This document shows, in pieces, positions 1 through 8,725 of a DNA stretch of 64,000 nt. Position numbers and translations under genes: made by a program. Below the pieces are notes generated by a model. That model was given only the letters and a program-made list of their open reading frames with translations, was not told the origin of the DNA and made no database searches. Source of the stretch: Candidatus Sulfopaludibacter sp. SbA3 (GTDB taxonomy: Bacteria > Acidobacteriota > Terriglobia > Bryobacterales > Bryobacteraceae); contig CAMDCN010000011.1 in assembly GCA_945890485.1 (NCBI GenBank), positions 1 to 64,000 on the forward strand. Direction: 5' to 3'. Every line of letters begins with the position of its first letter. The stretch's first letter is position 1.

Positions 1-474
1 CGGGTTGTGATCGAAGCGTTGCAGGCGCTGCGTGGCGTTGCGCAGACGACCGCCGCAACGATCGTCTCGGAACTGGGATCGCTGACGCGCTTTGCCAATC
101 CCCGGCAGCTGATGGGTTACAGCGGCCTAGTGGCAAGCGAACACTCCAGCGGCGGGAGGGTCCAACGCGGGCCGATCACTAAGTCCGGTAACGCCCATCT
201 CCGCAGGGTGCTGGTGGAATCGGCGTGGTCGTATCACCACCGGCCCAATGTGACGGGCTTTCTCTTGCGGCGGCAGAAGTCGCTGGCTTTGAGCGGGGAA
301 GTGAAGGCGATCGCTTGGAAGGCTCAGCACCGCCTGAACAAACGCTACAAAACGTTGGCGGCTAAAGGGAAAAACAAGAACCAGATTGTGACGGCGATCG
401 CCCGGGAGTTGTTGGGTTTTGTCTGGGCGATCGCCACGCATACCGAACAGGGGCAAGCAGCTCCGGTCAATTAA
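1..474 (+). CDS. IS110-family transposase, C-terminal fragment (cut by window start)
   Basis: The frame is open from base 1, so the N-terminal part with the DEDD catalytic domain lies outside the window. What remains matches the C-terminal Transposase_20 (IS116/IS110/IS902) domain: a helix-hairpin-helix-like LRGVAQTTAATIVSELG segment, then FANPRQLMGYSGL, the conserved SGGRVQRGPITKSGNAHLRR block, and a basic tail. IS110 elements move by site-specific recombination and usually lack long terminal inverted repeats, so the right end cannot be placed; none is visible after the stop at 472-474. Codon use resembles the rest of the window. Whether the element is intact cannot be judged from this side. 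Confidence 0.9.
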   Translation, partial: RVVIEALQALRGVAQTTAATIVSELGSLTRFANPRQLMGYSGLVASEHSSGGRVQRGPITKSGNAHLRRVLVESAWSYHHRPNVTGFLLRRQKSLALSGEVKAIAWKAQHRLNKRYKTLAAKGKNKNQIVTAIARELLGFVWAIATHTEQGQAAPVN

Positions 475-710
475 GGCTACCCGATGTGCTCTTTCCGGAC
501 AGCGGCGTCGAAGGCAGCGAGGACCCGACGAAAAGGAGAATCCTCGTCAGCTTCTATGCGGAACGAGCTCCGGCTCCAACCCGCGCGCTCAGTCCGAGGC
601 AGCTCCCGACGAATCATGACCCTGCGGTTCCGACCCGCGTATATCAGAGTGATCTATCGTCGCGCTACCCTCCCCGCTGCCTTCGACCGCGCTGTCCCGA
701 ACTGCGGTAC

Positions 711-750
711 CAAACAAAACTGCCTCCCGCCCTGGTGGGCGGGAGGCAGT
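711..750 (-). terminator. Rho-independent terminator of the TonB receptor gene
   Basis: A perfect 14-bp stem (719-732 pairing with 737-750) encloses a 4-base loop. Read on the minus strand it is followed by a T-rich run (complement of 711-718), so it is oriented to end the receptor gene that stops at 813. It could also stop plus-strand transcription from the transposase, though no T tract follows on that side. In the rest of the gap from 475 to 812 I see no convincing gene. Confidence 0.85.
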
Positions 751-812
751 GGAAACAACCGAACAAGAAAAACCGTCAGCACCCGTTAAAGGTATTGACA
801 GGTCGTTTCATA

Positions 813-3800
813 TCAGAAGCTCAACTTTAAAGCCAACTGCCCCAGCCGCGACGGCCCCGCCTCCAAAATCCTCCCAAAGTTCGGCGAGTTCAAATCGCTC
901 ACCGGCACCGCAAAGTTCGCATGGTTCGCCACGTTGAACACCTCCGCCCGGAACTGCAGCTTCAGCCGCTCCGTCAACGAAAACGTCTTCAATAACGACA
1001 AATCCAGATTCGCCAAACCCGGCCCCCGCGCGATGTTCCGCCCCGCGTTGCCGAACCGCCCCGCGTCCGCTACTGGACTCAAGCGCCGGAACGCGCTCCG
1101 CGACAGCCACTGCTCCACGGTCCTCGGCCCTTGGTTCGGATCTGCAATCAGATCCGGCCTTCCCCCGCTATAGCCAGAAATCGGCGGATGTGAAGCCTGC
1201 GCCGCCACGTTTGTCGAATCGAATACCGTAAACGGCGTCCCGGAGTGCGCCGACCAGATTCCGTTCAACTGCCATCCCCACTTCACATTCCAGCTCCCGC
1301 TGAAAACGAACCGGTGCCGCGCATCGAACAACGACAACCCCCGCTCCGCCCGCAGATTAAATGGATTCTGGGCAATGTCGTTCTCCCCTGCCAACGGCCG
1401 AGCCGCTGCCCCGCCCAGGTTCATCGCCGAAAGATAGTCGATCGTCTTTGAAAACCAGTACGAAGCATTGAACCCCAGCCCCGATTCAAACCGCCGGCTC
1501 AAGCTGAACTGCCCCGCGTGGTACGACGAGTTGGTAATGTAGCTCAGCATCGCGACGTGCGTGAAGTTCGGCGCATACAGCCGCCTGCTATCCGCGTTCT
1601 GCGCCGTCGCCCCGGGTCCGAACACCGCCGGATTCGCTTCAATGTTCCGCGGTAGTCGCGTCCCCTTGCTGCCCAGGTACCGCGCCTCAGCGACATACTT
1701 CCCGAGCAGCGAACGCTGCAACGTGAAGTTCCAATTCTGCGCATACGGAGGCCGTGCGTTCTTGTCCATCACCACCAGCGTCAGCGGCAATGGAAACGTG
1801 CCCGGCGCCGGCCGGTTCGCGCCGCCGTAGGGATTGGTGAAGTTCACGCTCGGCCCGCTGAACTGAATCAACTGCGTCGAAGGCAGCGAACTCACCGGCA
1901 CCTGCGACGCCACGCCGGACCCGTTTGCAAACGGGTCAAAGAAAATGCCATACCCCGCCCGCACACTCAGCAGCCCCCGGCCATCCGGATTCCAGGCCAC
2001 CCCGAACCGCGGCATCAACCCCTTCCGGAACACCGGAGCCACCCCGGCTGCTACGCCCTCATCGCCAGGGAATAGCAGCCCCCGTGGAGCCTCCGGGCGC
2101 ACCGTTGATTGCTGGCCCGGAACGAACGCATTCATCCGGTCCCGCACCTCCGTCAACGGCGTGTTCACCTCCCACCGCAGCCCATAGTTCACGGTCAACG
2201 TCCGCCCCACGCGCCACTCGTCCTGCGCGTACAACGACGTCTCCCATCCGCGCATCCCCCGCGACAAATCGCCCAACCCCTGATAGAAAACCGCCGGCCG
2301 CCCCAGCAACAAATTCGCGAACCCGTCCCCATACGGCGGCGTCGGCGCAAAGACAAAGAACGCATTCGGCGCAATCGCCTGGAACATGTTCAGGTACAGC
2401 CGCCGCACCTCCGCACCCAACTTCCAAGAGTGCCGTCCCCGCGTCAGACTCAACGAATCCGAAATCTCCCAACTCGTCTGCGCCGAAGTCCGCGGACCTG
2501 TAATCGACCCGCCCACCGGCGAGTACCCGCTCACGTTGAAGAACGGAGCGCTCTGCCCCTGCGGCGATGCCGAGTCGTAATTGAATCCAAAATCTCGCGG
2601 CGAAATCTGGTTCAGCCGCTGATCGAACAAGAACACATGGCGGAAGAAGGCCGCCCGGAACGCGTTCACCGCGTTCGGCGAAAACACGTGGGTCTCGTTG
2701 AGCGCCAGCGAATTCGTCCGCAAATCATCCCGTACCGGAAAGCCCGGCAAGTCCGATCCGCGAATCGAAATCGGGTTCCGGTTGTACCCGTCTGCAAACG
2801 AGTACCGCATGTGCAATTGGTCGCGCTCACTGGCCAGATAGTCCACGCGCCCGCCCACCTGGTTCGATTCGTTCTCCGTCACCACCGTGCCCGTATACAC
2901 CGAAGGCGTCGTGTTCCCCAACGGATATAGCGCCGCCACCCGCAGCCCCACCGCGCTCATCTGCGACGGCGGAATCTGCCCGGCCGCGAACGTCCCCGCC
3001 CGCTGCGCCGGCGTCGGCACGTTCGCCGAACGCGTAATGCCCTGCCGGTTCCGGAAGCCCTCCGCATAGGCGAAATAGAACAGCTTGTTCGCCTTCACCG
3101 GTCCGCCCAGCGTCCCGCCGAACTGGTTCTGCTTCAGCGGTTCCACCTCGCGCGAAAAGAAGTTCCGTGCATCAAACACGTCATTGCGAAAGAACTCATA
3201 CAGCCCGCCGTGCAGTTGGTTCGTTCCCGATTTCGTCACGACGGAAGTGTTCGAACCCGCCGCGCCGCCGTACTCCGGTGGAGCCGTATGCGTCAGAATC
3301 CGGAACTCGCTGATCGAATCCACTGGCGGCCGCAACGCAAACCCGCCGTCCATCCGGTTCACATTCTTCGCCCCGTCCAGCAGAAAATTATTCGATTCCG
3401 GCCGCTGCCCGTTCACGGAATACGCCTGGCCCGCGCGCAGCGATCCGCCCGCCGTCGCGATGCCGTTCGTCAAATCCGCCACGCCCGATTGCAGCAGCCC
3501 CAACTGCGTGAAGTTCCGTCCATTCAGCGGCAGATCCAGAATCTCCCGCGTCGTCACCGTCTTCCCCAGCGCGTTGCTCGCCGTGTCGACGAGAGCCGCT
3601 TCGCCCGAAACGCTCACCGACTCCCGCACCCCAGCCACTTCGAGGCGTACGTCCAATCGCAGCACCTGGCTCACCTCCACCGCCAACGGCTGGCTCTCGA
3701 ACCGGGCAAACCCCGGCGCTTCCACGGCCACCTTGTACCGCCCCACCGGCAACATCGCGAACCGGTACCGCCCGGCCTCCACAGGGGCAGCCTTCGCCAG

Positions 3801-3941
3801 GCCCGTATCCACGTTGGTCACCGACGCGCGGCCAGCCGAAACCGTACCGCCGGAAGCATCTAGCAGATTGCCCTCAATCGTGGCCACGGGGTCCTGCGCC
3901 AGAACAGGCAGCGCAGTGAGTAGAAAGAGTAAGAAACGCAC
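813..3941 (-). CDS. TonB-dependent receptor, Oar-like, with N-terminal carboxypeptidase-regulatory domain
   Basis: This 1042-residue outer-membrane protein begins with a short signal peptide ending near ALPVLAQ (residues 1-16). An Ig-like carboxypeptidase regulatory domain follows (about 20-105), then a plug domain (about 115-235) containing LPLNGRNFTQL, the hallmark of the large Oar/TonB receptor family of Acidobacteriota. A beta barrel runs to a C-terminal aromatic residue (LKLSF). The family is thought to import large or carbohydrate-derived ligands using TonB energy; the ligand here is unknown. The start is a GTG and the Shine-Dalgarno is weak. It sits 48 bp downstream of the CRTAC1-like gene on the same strand and ends at a strong hairpin terminator. 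Confidence 0.9.
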   Translation of the reverse strand: MRFLLFLLTALPVLAQDPVATIEGNLLDASGGTVSAGRASVTNVDTGLAKAAPVEAGRYRFAMLPVGRYKVAVEAPGFARFESQPLAVEVSQVLRLDVRLEVAGVRESVSVSGEAALVDTASNALGKTVTTREILDLPLNGRNFTQLGLLQSGVADLTNGIATAGGSLRAGQAYSVNGQRPESNNFLLDGAKNVNRMDGGFALRPPVDSISEFRILTHTAPPEYGGAAGSNTSVVTKSGTNQLHGGLYEFFRNDVFDARNFFSREVEPLKQNQFGGTLGGPVKANKLFYFAYAEGFRNRQGITRSANVPTPAQRAGTFAAGQIPPSQMSAVGLRVAALYPLGNTTPSVYTGTVVTENESNQVGGRVDYLASERDQLHMRYSFADGYNRNPISIRGSDLPGFPVRDDLRTNSLALNETHVFSPNAVNAFRAAFFRHVFLFDQRLNQISPRDFGFNYDSASPQGQSAPFFNVSGYSPVGGSITGPRTSAQTSWEISDSLSLTRGRHSWKLGAEVRRLYLNMFQAIAPNAFFVFAPTPPYGDGFANLLLGRPAVFYQGLGDLSRGMRGWETSLYAQDEWRVGRTLTVNYGLRWEVNTPLTEVRDRMNAFVPGQQSTVRPEAPRGLLFPGDEGVAAGVAPVFRKGLMPRFGVAWNPDGRGLLSVRAGYGIFFDPFANGSGVASQVPVSSLPSTQLIQFSGPSVNFTNPYGGANRPAPGTFPLPLTLVVMDKNARPPYAQNWNFTLQRSLLGKYVAEARYLGSKGTRLPRNIEANPAVFGPGATAQNADSRRLYAPNFTHVAMLSYITNSSYHAGQFSLSRRFESGLGFNASYWFSKTIDYLSAMNLGGAAARPLAGENDIAQNPFNLRAERGLSLFDARHRFVFSGSWNVKWGWQLNGIWSAHSGTPFTVFDSTNVAAQASHPPISGYSGGRPDLIADPNQGPRTVEQWLSRSAFRRLSPVADAGRFGNAGRNIARGPGLANLDLSLLKTFSLTERLKLQFRAEVFNVANHANFAVPVSDLNSPNFGRILEAGPSRLGQLALKLSF

Positions 3942-3989
3942 CCCGCTAAGCTACCCGTCCCTAGCCCGCCCCGCAGTAATCCAATTCGA

Positions 3990-5633
3990 CTACCGATAGT
4001 TCAGCGCCACCGGCGCCTGCCCTTCCACGCAGTGGTAGGTCACTCCCGTCGGCAGACCTTTGAACTCATCGACCCGCCCATTCGGCCATCGCACCACCAC
4101 CCGCTTCACCGCCGTCTGCAGCCCTACCCCAAACGTCGCCGCCAGCATCGACGACGACAAATAGCTCGACCCGCTCCGAATCCGCCGCATCTGCCACCCG
4201 CCCTCATCCTCCACCTGCACCACCGCCCCAATCGCATCCCGGTTCGACGTCCGCCCCTCCAGCCGGAACCGGATCGACCTGTGCCCGTTCCCCACATCGT
4301 TCCGGTAGAGATACGCCGGCCCGCCGTTCGTCGTCAACAGCACATCCAGGTCCCCATCCCGGTCAAAGTCGCCCAACGCCAACCCCCGCCCCACCTTCGG
4401 CTCCCGGAACCCGCCGCCCACCTCGCCGCTGATGTCGCGGAACTTCCCCTTTCCATCGTTCAAAAACAGATGCGGCGGCTGTGCATACGCCGGTCCTCGC
4501 GCCAAGTTCCGCACCGAGTCGTCGATATGCCCGTTCACAGCTAGCAGGTCCAAATGCCCATCCAGATCGGCGTCGAAGAACAGGCACCCAAATCCCAACG
4601 TCGTCCGTGACGCCGCCGCAATTCCCGTCTCCGCCGCCCGGTCGACAAACCCCGTTCCCGTCGATTCGTACAGCCCGATCATCTCGTTGTCGAAATTCGT
4701 TACAGCCAGCCCCTCTCGCCCCGTCCTCCGGAAGTCGCCCGCGTCGACACCCATTCCTGCCCGCGCCCGCCCATCTTCAGCAAACGCCACGCCCGCCCGC
4801 ACCGCCATCTCGCGAAACGTGCCGTCCCGGTTGTTCCGGTACAGCTTGTTCGGCTGCGTATCATTCGCTACAAACAGGTCCGGCCAGCCGTCTTGGTCGT
4901 AGTCGAGCATCGCCACGCCCAGCGATTTCGACGAGGCATCGAACAGCCCGCTCTTCGCCGTTACGTCCTCAAACGTTCCGTTCCCTTTATTCCGGAACAG
5001 CCAGCACGTCGTCCCCCGGTAAGCCTCTGGCGTGCAGTACGATTTCGCCTTCCCGTCCAAACTGCAGAAGACGTCCGACTCCGGCGACCACCGCACGTAG
5101 TTGCACACGAACAGATCCAGGTGCCCGTCCCGGTCATAGTCGAGCCACACCGCAGACGTTGAAAACCCTGTCCGGTTCCCCAACCCCGCCGCCGCCGTCA
5201 CGTCCACAAACGTCCCTCGCCCCGTGTTCCTCAGCAGCCGGTTCTGCCCCACCCCGGTCACATACAAATCCGGGAATCCGTCGTTGTTGAAGTCCGCCAC
5301 CGCCACGCCCAGGCCATAGAACGAGATATCCAACCCCGCTGCCTTCGTCACATCTGTAAAGGTCCCGTTCCGGTTGTTCTTGTACAACTGCAACGTCGCC
5401 CGCCGCTTCGGATGCCCCGGCCAATCCTGGCCGTTCACCAGCAGCACATCCAACCACCCGTCGTTGTCGTAGTCCAAAAACGCGCAACCCGGCCCCAGCG
5501 TCTCCGGCAGATAGCGCGAGCCAAACGCGCCTGTATGATGCGTAAAGTTCAGCCCCGCTGCCCGCGTCACATCCACCAGCTGCAGCCGCGGCCCCGGCGC
5601 CGCCAACGCGAACAGCAGCTCTCGCCGCGTCAT
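3990..5633 (-). CDS. CRTAC1-like protein: FG-GAP/VCBS repeats with ASPIC/UnbV C-terminal domain
   Basis: The 547-residue product has a short twin-arginine-like leader (MTRRELLFALAAPG) and probably acts outside the cytoplasm. Roughly residues 45-420 contain repeated calcium-binding motifs of the D-x-D-x-D-G-x-x-D-L type (for example DYDNDGWLDVLL, DFNNDGFPDLYV, DYDRDGHLDLFV, DFDRDGDLDVLL), expected to fold as a seven-bladed integrin-like propeller. Residues about 455-530 are the ASPIC/UnbV domain (NRDAIGAVV, RSGSSYLSSS, RWPNGRVDEF). Its ATG overlaps the stop of the response-regulator gene by four bases (ATGA), so it is the last gene of that operon. Molecular function is not known; members are common in Acidobacteriota and Planctomycetes and are usually taken to be surface or adhesion proteins. 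Confidence 0.9.
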   Translation of the reverse strand: MTRRELLFALAAPGPRLQLVDVTRAAGLNFTHHTGAFGSRYLPETLGPGCAFLDYDNDGWLDVLLVNGQDWPGHPKRRATLQLYKNNRNGTFTDVTKAAGLDISFYGLGVAVADFNNDGFPDLYVTGVGQNRLLRNTGRGTFVDVTAAAGLGNRTGFSTSAVWLDYDRDGHLDLFVCNYVRWSPESDVFCSLDGKAKSYCTPEAYRGTTCWLFRNKGNGTFEDVTAKSGLFDASSKSLGVAMLDYDQDGWPDLFVANDTQPNKLYRNNRDGTFREMAVRAGVAFAEDGRARAGMGVDAGDFRRTGREGLAVTNFDNEMIGLYESTGTGFVDRAAETGIAAASRTTLGFGCLFFDADLDGHLDLLAVNGHIDDSVRNLARGPAYAQPPHLFLNDGKGKFRDISGEVGGGFREPKVGRGLALGDFDRDGDLDVLLTTNGGPAYLYRNDVGNGHRSIRFRLEGRTSNRDAIGAVVQVEDEGGWQMRRIRSGSSYLSSSMLAATFGVGLQTAVKRVVVRWPNGRVDEFKGLPTGVTYHCVEGQAPVALNYR

Positions 5634-6250
5634 GGCAGCGTCACCAGCCCATGGCGGATCGCGTGCATCACCAGGTCCGCCGTGTTGTGTACCTCCAACG
5701 CGTCCATGATGTTCGCCCGATGCACCGCAATCGTGTTCGCGCTCAGCCCCAGAATCGCCGCAATCTCCTTGTTCGCGCGCCCTGCGGCAATGTGCTGCAG
5801 CACCTCCATCTCTCGCGTGCTCAGCGGCCGCTTGCCCACCGGCGCCGCCGCCTGCTGCAGCCGCGGATCAATCACGGTCTCCCCCGCCGCCACCTGCTTC
5901 ACCGCGTCCACTAGTTCCAAGTCCAGCGCATTTTTCAGCAGGTATCCGGCCACCCCCGCCTCCCGGCACAAGGTCACATAGCTCGGCTCGGAGTGCATAC
6001 TCAGCATCAGAATCTTCAGCTCGGGCCGAGCGGCCAGCAGCTTCCGCGCCGTCAATGCCCCGTTCTGCAGCGGCAGCGCATAGTCCAGCACCACGACGTC
6101 CGGCCTCACGCGCCGGGCCACCTCTTCGGCCTCTAACCCGTCGCTCGCCTCGCCCACCACTTCAACCTCCGCGTCGTCCTCCAGCAAACGCCGGAACCCC
6201 CTCCGCACCAGCGCATGGTCATCCACCAACAGCACCCGGATCTTAGCCAC
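5630..6250 (-). CDS. Response regulator, NarL/FixJ family (REC + LuxR HTH)
   Basis: A 206-residue regulator. The receiver domain begins MAKIRVLLVDDHALVRRGF, with acidic pocket D10/D11, phospho-acceptor D56 in VVVLDYALP and the conserved Lys in YLLKNAL. A LuxR-type helix-turn-helix occupies about 145-205 (LSTREMEVLQHIAAGRANKEIA). An open frame extends further upstream, but the receiver domain dictates the GTG start at 6250, which overlaps the kinase stop by eight bases. It is co-transcribed with and presumably phosphorylated by the kinase just upstream. Target promoters cannot be read from the sequence. Confidence 0.93.
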   Translation of the reverse strand: MAKIRVLLVDDHALVRRGFRRLLEDDAEVEVVGEASDGLEAEEVARRVRPDVVVLDYALPLQNGALTARKLLAARPELKILMLSMHSEPSYVTLCREAGVAGYLLKNALDLELVDAVKQVAAGETVIDPRLQQAAAPVGKRPLSTREMEVLQHIAAGRANKEIAAILGLSANTIAVHRANIMDALEVHNTADLVMHAIRHGLVTLP

Positions 6251-7523
6251 GCGGAACCTCCAATGTAATCGTAGTGCCCCCGGCCGTCTCCACGAGCAGC
6301 GTCCCGCCCAACAGCTCCGCCCGCTCGCGCATCCCCGCCAGCCCCACCCCCGGCGTCGCATCGGCCGCAATCCCCGGCCCCGCATCCGCCACCCGCAGCC
6401 GCAACGGTTCGCTGTGCAACTCCACCGCCACCTCGTTCACCCCCGCATGCCGAGCCACGTTGTTCAGAGCTTCCTGCAGAATCCGGAACACATGAATCGC
6501 CCGCCCCGCATCCAACACCGGAGCATTCGCCGGCCCCGTGTACCGCACCGCAATCCCCGTCTGCCGCTCAAACACCGGCAAATACCATTCCACCGCCGCC
6601 CCCAACCCCTGCTCTTCCAGGATCACCGGCTGCAGCGCCTGCGAAAGCGCCCGGACCTTTTCGAGTGTCTCCTGCACCACCACTTTCGTCTCCTGCAACT
6701 CTTGGGTAAACGCCGCTGGCGCCGACCGCCCCGCGCGCGAAAGCATTGCTCCGACCGCCGTCAGAATCTGCCCGAACTCATCGTGCAGATCCCGCGACAC
6801 CGTCCGCAGCGTGCTCTCCTGCGTCGCGATCAACTGCTGCGCCAACTCCCGCCGCTGGTTCGACAAACTCGCCAACCGTTCGAACAGAATCCGGTTCGAA
6901 CGAATCAACGCCAAACTCACGACCAAAACCAACACCAGCGAAAGCCCAAGAAATACATAGGCATTCCGCTCAATCTCCCCATAGATCCCCGCGATCTGCT
7001 CCGCCGCCCGCTGCTCCTCCGCGTTATTCTGCACGAGCAACCGCGCCGTCAGCGAGGTCAACGCCTGCAACTGCGGCTCCAATGTCTCCCGGATAAACGC
7101 CGTCACCGCCGCCGGCGGTCCCGTCTCCGCCAGCGCCTTCATCCTGTCGACCGCGGTCCAAAGCTGCGCGAACGATGCGGCCAGGTAAGCAGCCTGCTGC
7201 GGATCCCGCCGCCCGGCGGCCAGCGCCGCCTCCACGCGAATCGCATCGTCTAAATTCTCCCGGATCCGCCCCAACTGCGGACCCCACGCCGTCAGCGGAT
7301 ACCCATCGGTCTGGTCGAGCATATCTCGCAGCGCCAGCGCCAGCGAGTTCAAGTCGCTCTGAATCCGGATCAGTTGCAGCGCCGCCTTCCGGTTCTGGTC
7401 GACGATCTCCGTCTGCACTTCGCGCATCCGCCGCACGGAGTTCAGCGTATAGCCGGCGTAGGCCAGGATGATCGCCAGCGTCACCACTACGCCGGCCGCC
7501 AAGCGTGTAGTCGGTGACCTCAT
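6243..7523 (-). CDS. Sensor histidine kinase, HisKA_3 (NarX/DesK type)
   Basis: The 426-residue membrane kinase has transmembrane segments at about 11-28 and 189-207 flanking a periplasmic helical sensor region, followed by a signalling helix. The HisKA_3 dimerisation motif is SRDLHDEFGQ with phospho-accepting H247. The HATPase domain shows the N box (EALNNVARHA) and G box (DAGPGIAADA, GVGLAGMRERAELLGG). The ATG at 7523 forms an ATGA overlap with the transporter stop, so I prefer it to the GTG seven codons upstream. It partners the LuxR-type regulator that follows. Lying downstream of a thiol/selenol peroxidase, it may respond to redox or organic-acid stress, but that is inference. Confidence 0.9.
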   Translation of the reverse strand: MRSPTTRLAAGVVVTLAIILAYAGYTLNSVRRMREVQTEIVDQNRKAALQLIRIQSDLNSLALALRDMLDQTDGYPLTAWGPQLGRIRENLDDAIRVEAALAAGRRDPQQAAYLAASFAQLWTAVDRMKALAETGPPAAVTAFIRETLEPQLQALTSLTARLLVQNNAEEQRAAEQIAGIYGEIERNAYVFLGLSLVLVLVVSLALIRSNRILFERLASLSNQRRELAQQLIATQESTLRTVSRDLHDEFGQILTAVGAMLSRAGRSAPAAFTQELQETKVVVQETLEKVRALSQALQPVILEEQGLGAAVEWYLPVFERQTGIAVRYTGPANAPVLDAGRAIHVFRILQEALNNVARHAGVNEVAVELHSEPLRLRVADAGPGIAADATPGVGLAGMRERAELLGGTLLVETAGGTTITLEVPRG

Positions 7524-8725
7524 GTTTCGTAAGCGGGCATCCACAACATCAGCATGGCGGAAACGACGGTCGGAATGGCAAGCAGGCTCAGCACCAAAGT
7601 GTACGACGCCGTCGCATCAAACACCCGTCCGAGTAGCACCGGGCCCAACCCGCCCGCGATGGCGTAGAACGTCCACGTCAATCCGTACAGCGTCGAAAAG
7701 GAACCCAACCCGAAGTATCGAGAGAGCAGATACGGCGTGACGTCCGCCTCGCCGCCCAACCCCAGGCCAATCAGCAGTGCTGCCGCCAATCCCGCCGCGA
7801 AAGTATGCGCGTAGGCGAGCAACAGAATCCCCGCCGCCATCGCGAACAGCAGCAGGCACGAGATCAGCGGACCCCAGAATCGGTCCAACAGATGGCCTGT
7901 CAACAACCGCCCGCCCAGGCTCGCGCCCCCCAGCGCCGCCGCAATCCAGGCGGCCGTCCCCGCCTCTAGCCCGCGGTCCGTCAGCAGAGCGGCCAAGTGA
8001 GCAATCGCCCCGTTCGCCGCTATCGAGCTCAGGAAGAGTGTCGCCACCAGAATCCAGAAGGCGCGCGTCCGCAGCGCCGCCCCCGCCCCGCCCGCTCCCC
8101 CGGTCTGCCGACGCTCTGCCGAAGGATTCGCCCGCAGAAACCGCGCCGCCAGCGGCAGACTCACGGCCAGCGCCATGCCTCCTAAAACGAAGTAGGCCGC
8201 CCGCCATCCATAAGTCTCAATCAACCCCTGCGCCGTCGGCGGCAGCACGATCGAACCCAATCCCGCCCCGGCCATGACCAGCGCTAAAGCAAGTCCTCGC
8301 CGCTCGGTAAACCACGACGAGACAGCGCCCGAAAACCCCATCTGCGTGGTGCCATTCCCCACTACGCCGATCACGAAGAAAATCGCGTACAGGTGCCAAA
8401 TCTGCGGAGTCAGGAAACTCAACGAGGCGAACGCCAGCCCGAACACGGCAAGGCAAGGAAGCACCACCCGTCGCGGCTCTCCCCGGTCGAGCAACCGACC
8501 GAGAAACGGTGAACTCGCCGCCACGGTCATCGCCGCGATCGCGAACGCCCGCGACACCTCCTCGCGGCCCCAGCCGAACTCCGCGGTGAGCGGCTTCAAA
8601 AACACGCTGAACGTAAACACGAGCAACGACCCGAAGCTCATCATCACGCCGCAGTGCGCGGTCAGCACGACGCGCCAGCCCGCGTACCCCAGCGACGATT
8701 CCGGACTACTTACGAACGTAGCCAT
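7520..8725 (-). CDS. MFS transporter, oxalate/formate- or monocarboxylate-antiporter-like
   Basis: The 401-residue product is almost entirely hydrophobic with about 12 predicted membrane helices. It has the MFS signature between TM2 and TM3 (GRLLDRGEPRRVV) and the TM4-TM5 region GVVGNGTTQMGFSGAVSSWF followed by RRGLALALVMAGAGLG, typical of the OFA / monocarboxylate porter branch. Substrate is unknown; a small carboxylate is likely from family knowledge. Its ATG lies 20 bp inside the end of the upstream peroxidase gene, and its stop overlaps the kinase start, placing it in a five-gene operon. Confidence 0.88.
   Translation of the reverse strand: MATFVSSPESSLGYAGWRVVLTAHCGVMMSFGSLLVFTFSVFLKPLTAEFGWGREEVSRAFAIAAMTVAASSPFLGRLLDRGEPRRVVLPCLAVFGLAFASLSFLTPQIWHLYAIFFVIGVVGNGTTQMGFSGAVSSWFTERRGLALALVMAGAGLGSIVLPPTAQGLIETYGWRAAYFVLGGMALAVSLPLAARFLRANPSAERRQTGGAGGAGAALRTRAFWILVATLFLSSIAANGAIAHLAALLTDRGLEAGTAAWIAAALGGASLGGRLLTGHLLDRFWGPLISCLLLFAMAAGILLLAYAHTFAAGLAAALLIGLGLGGEADVTPYLLSRYFGLGSFSTLYGLTWTFYAIAGGLGPVLLGRVFDATASYTLVLSLLAIPTVVSAMLMLWMPAYET

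Noticed and set aside
484-830. Small plus-strand frames after the transposase
   Set aside because: Low-complexity Arg/Pro/Ser composition, overlap with a terminator hairpin, and no family resemblance.
1925-2930. Plus-strand open frames of up to about 270 codons opposite the TonB receptor
   Set aside because: They are Arg/Pro/His-rich, typical of shadows caused by high-GC codon bias, and lack domains or ribosome sites.
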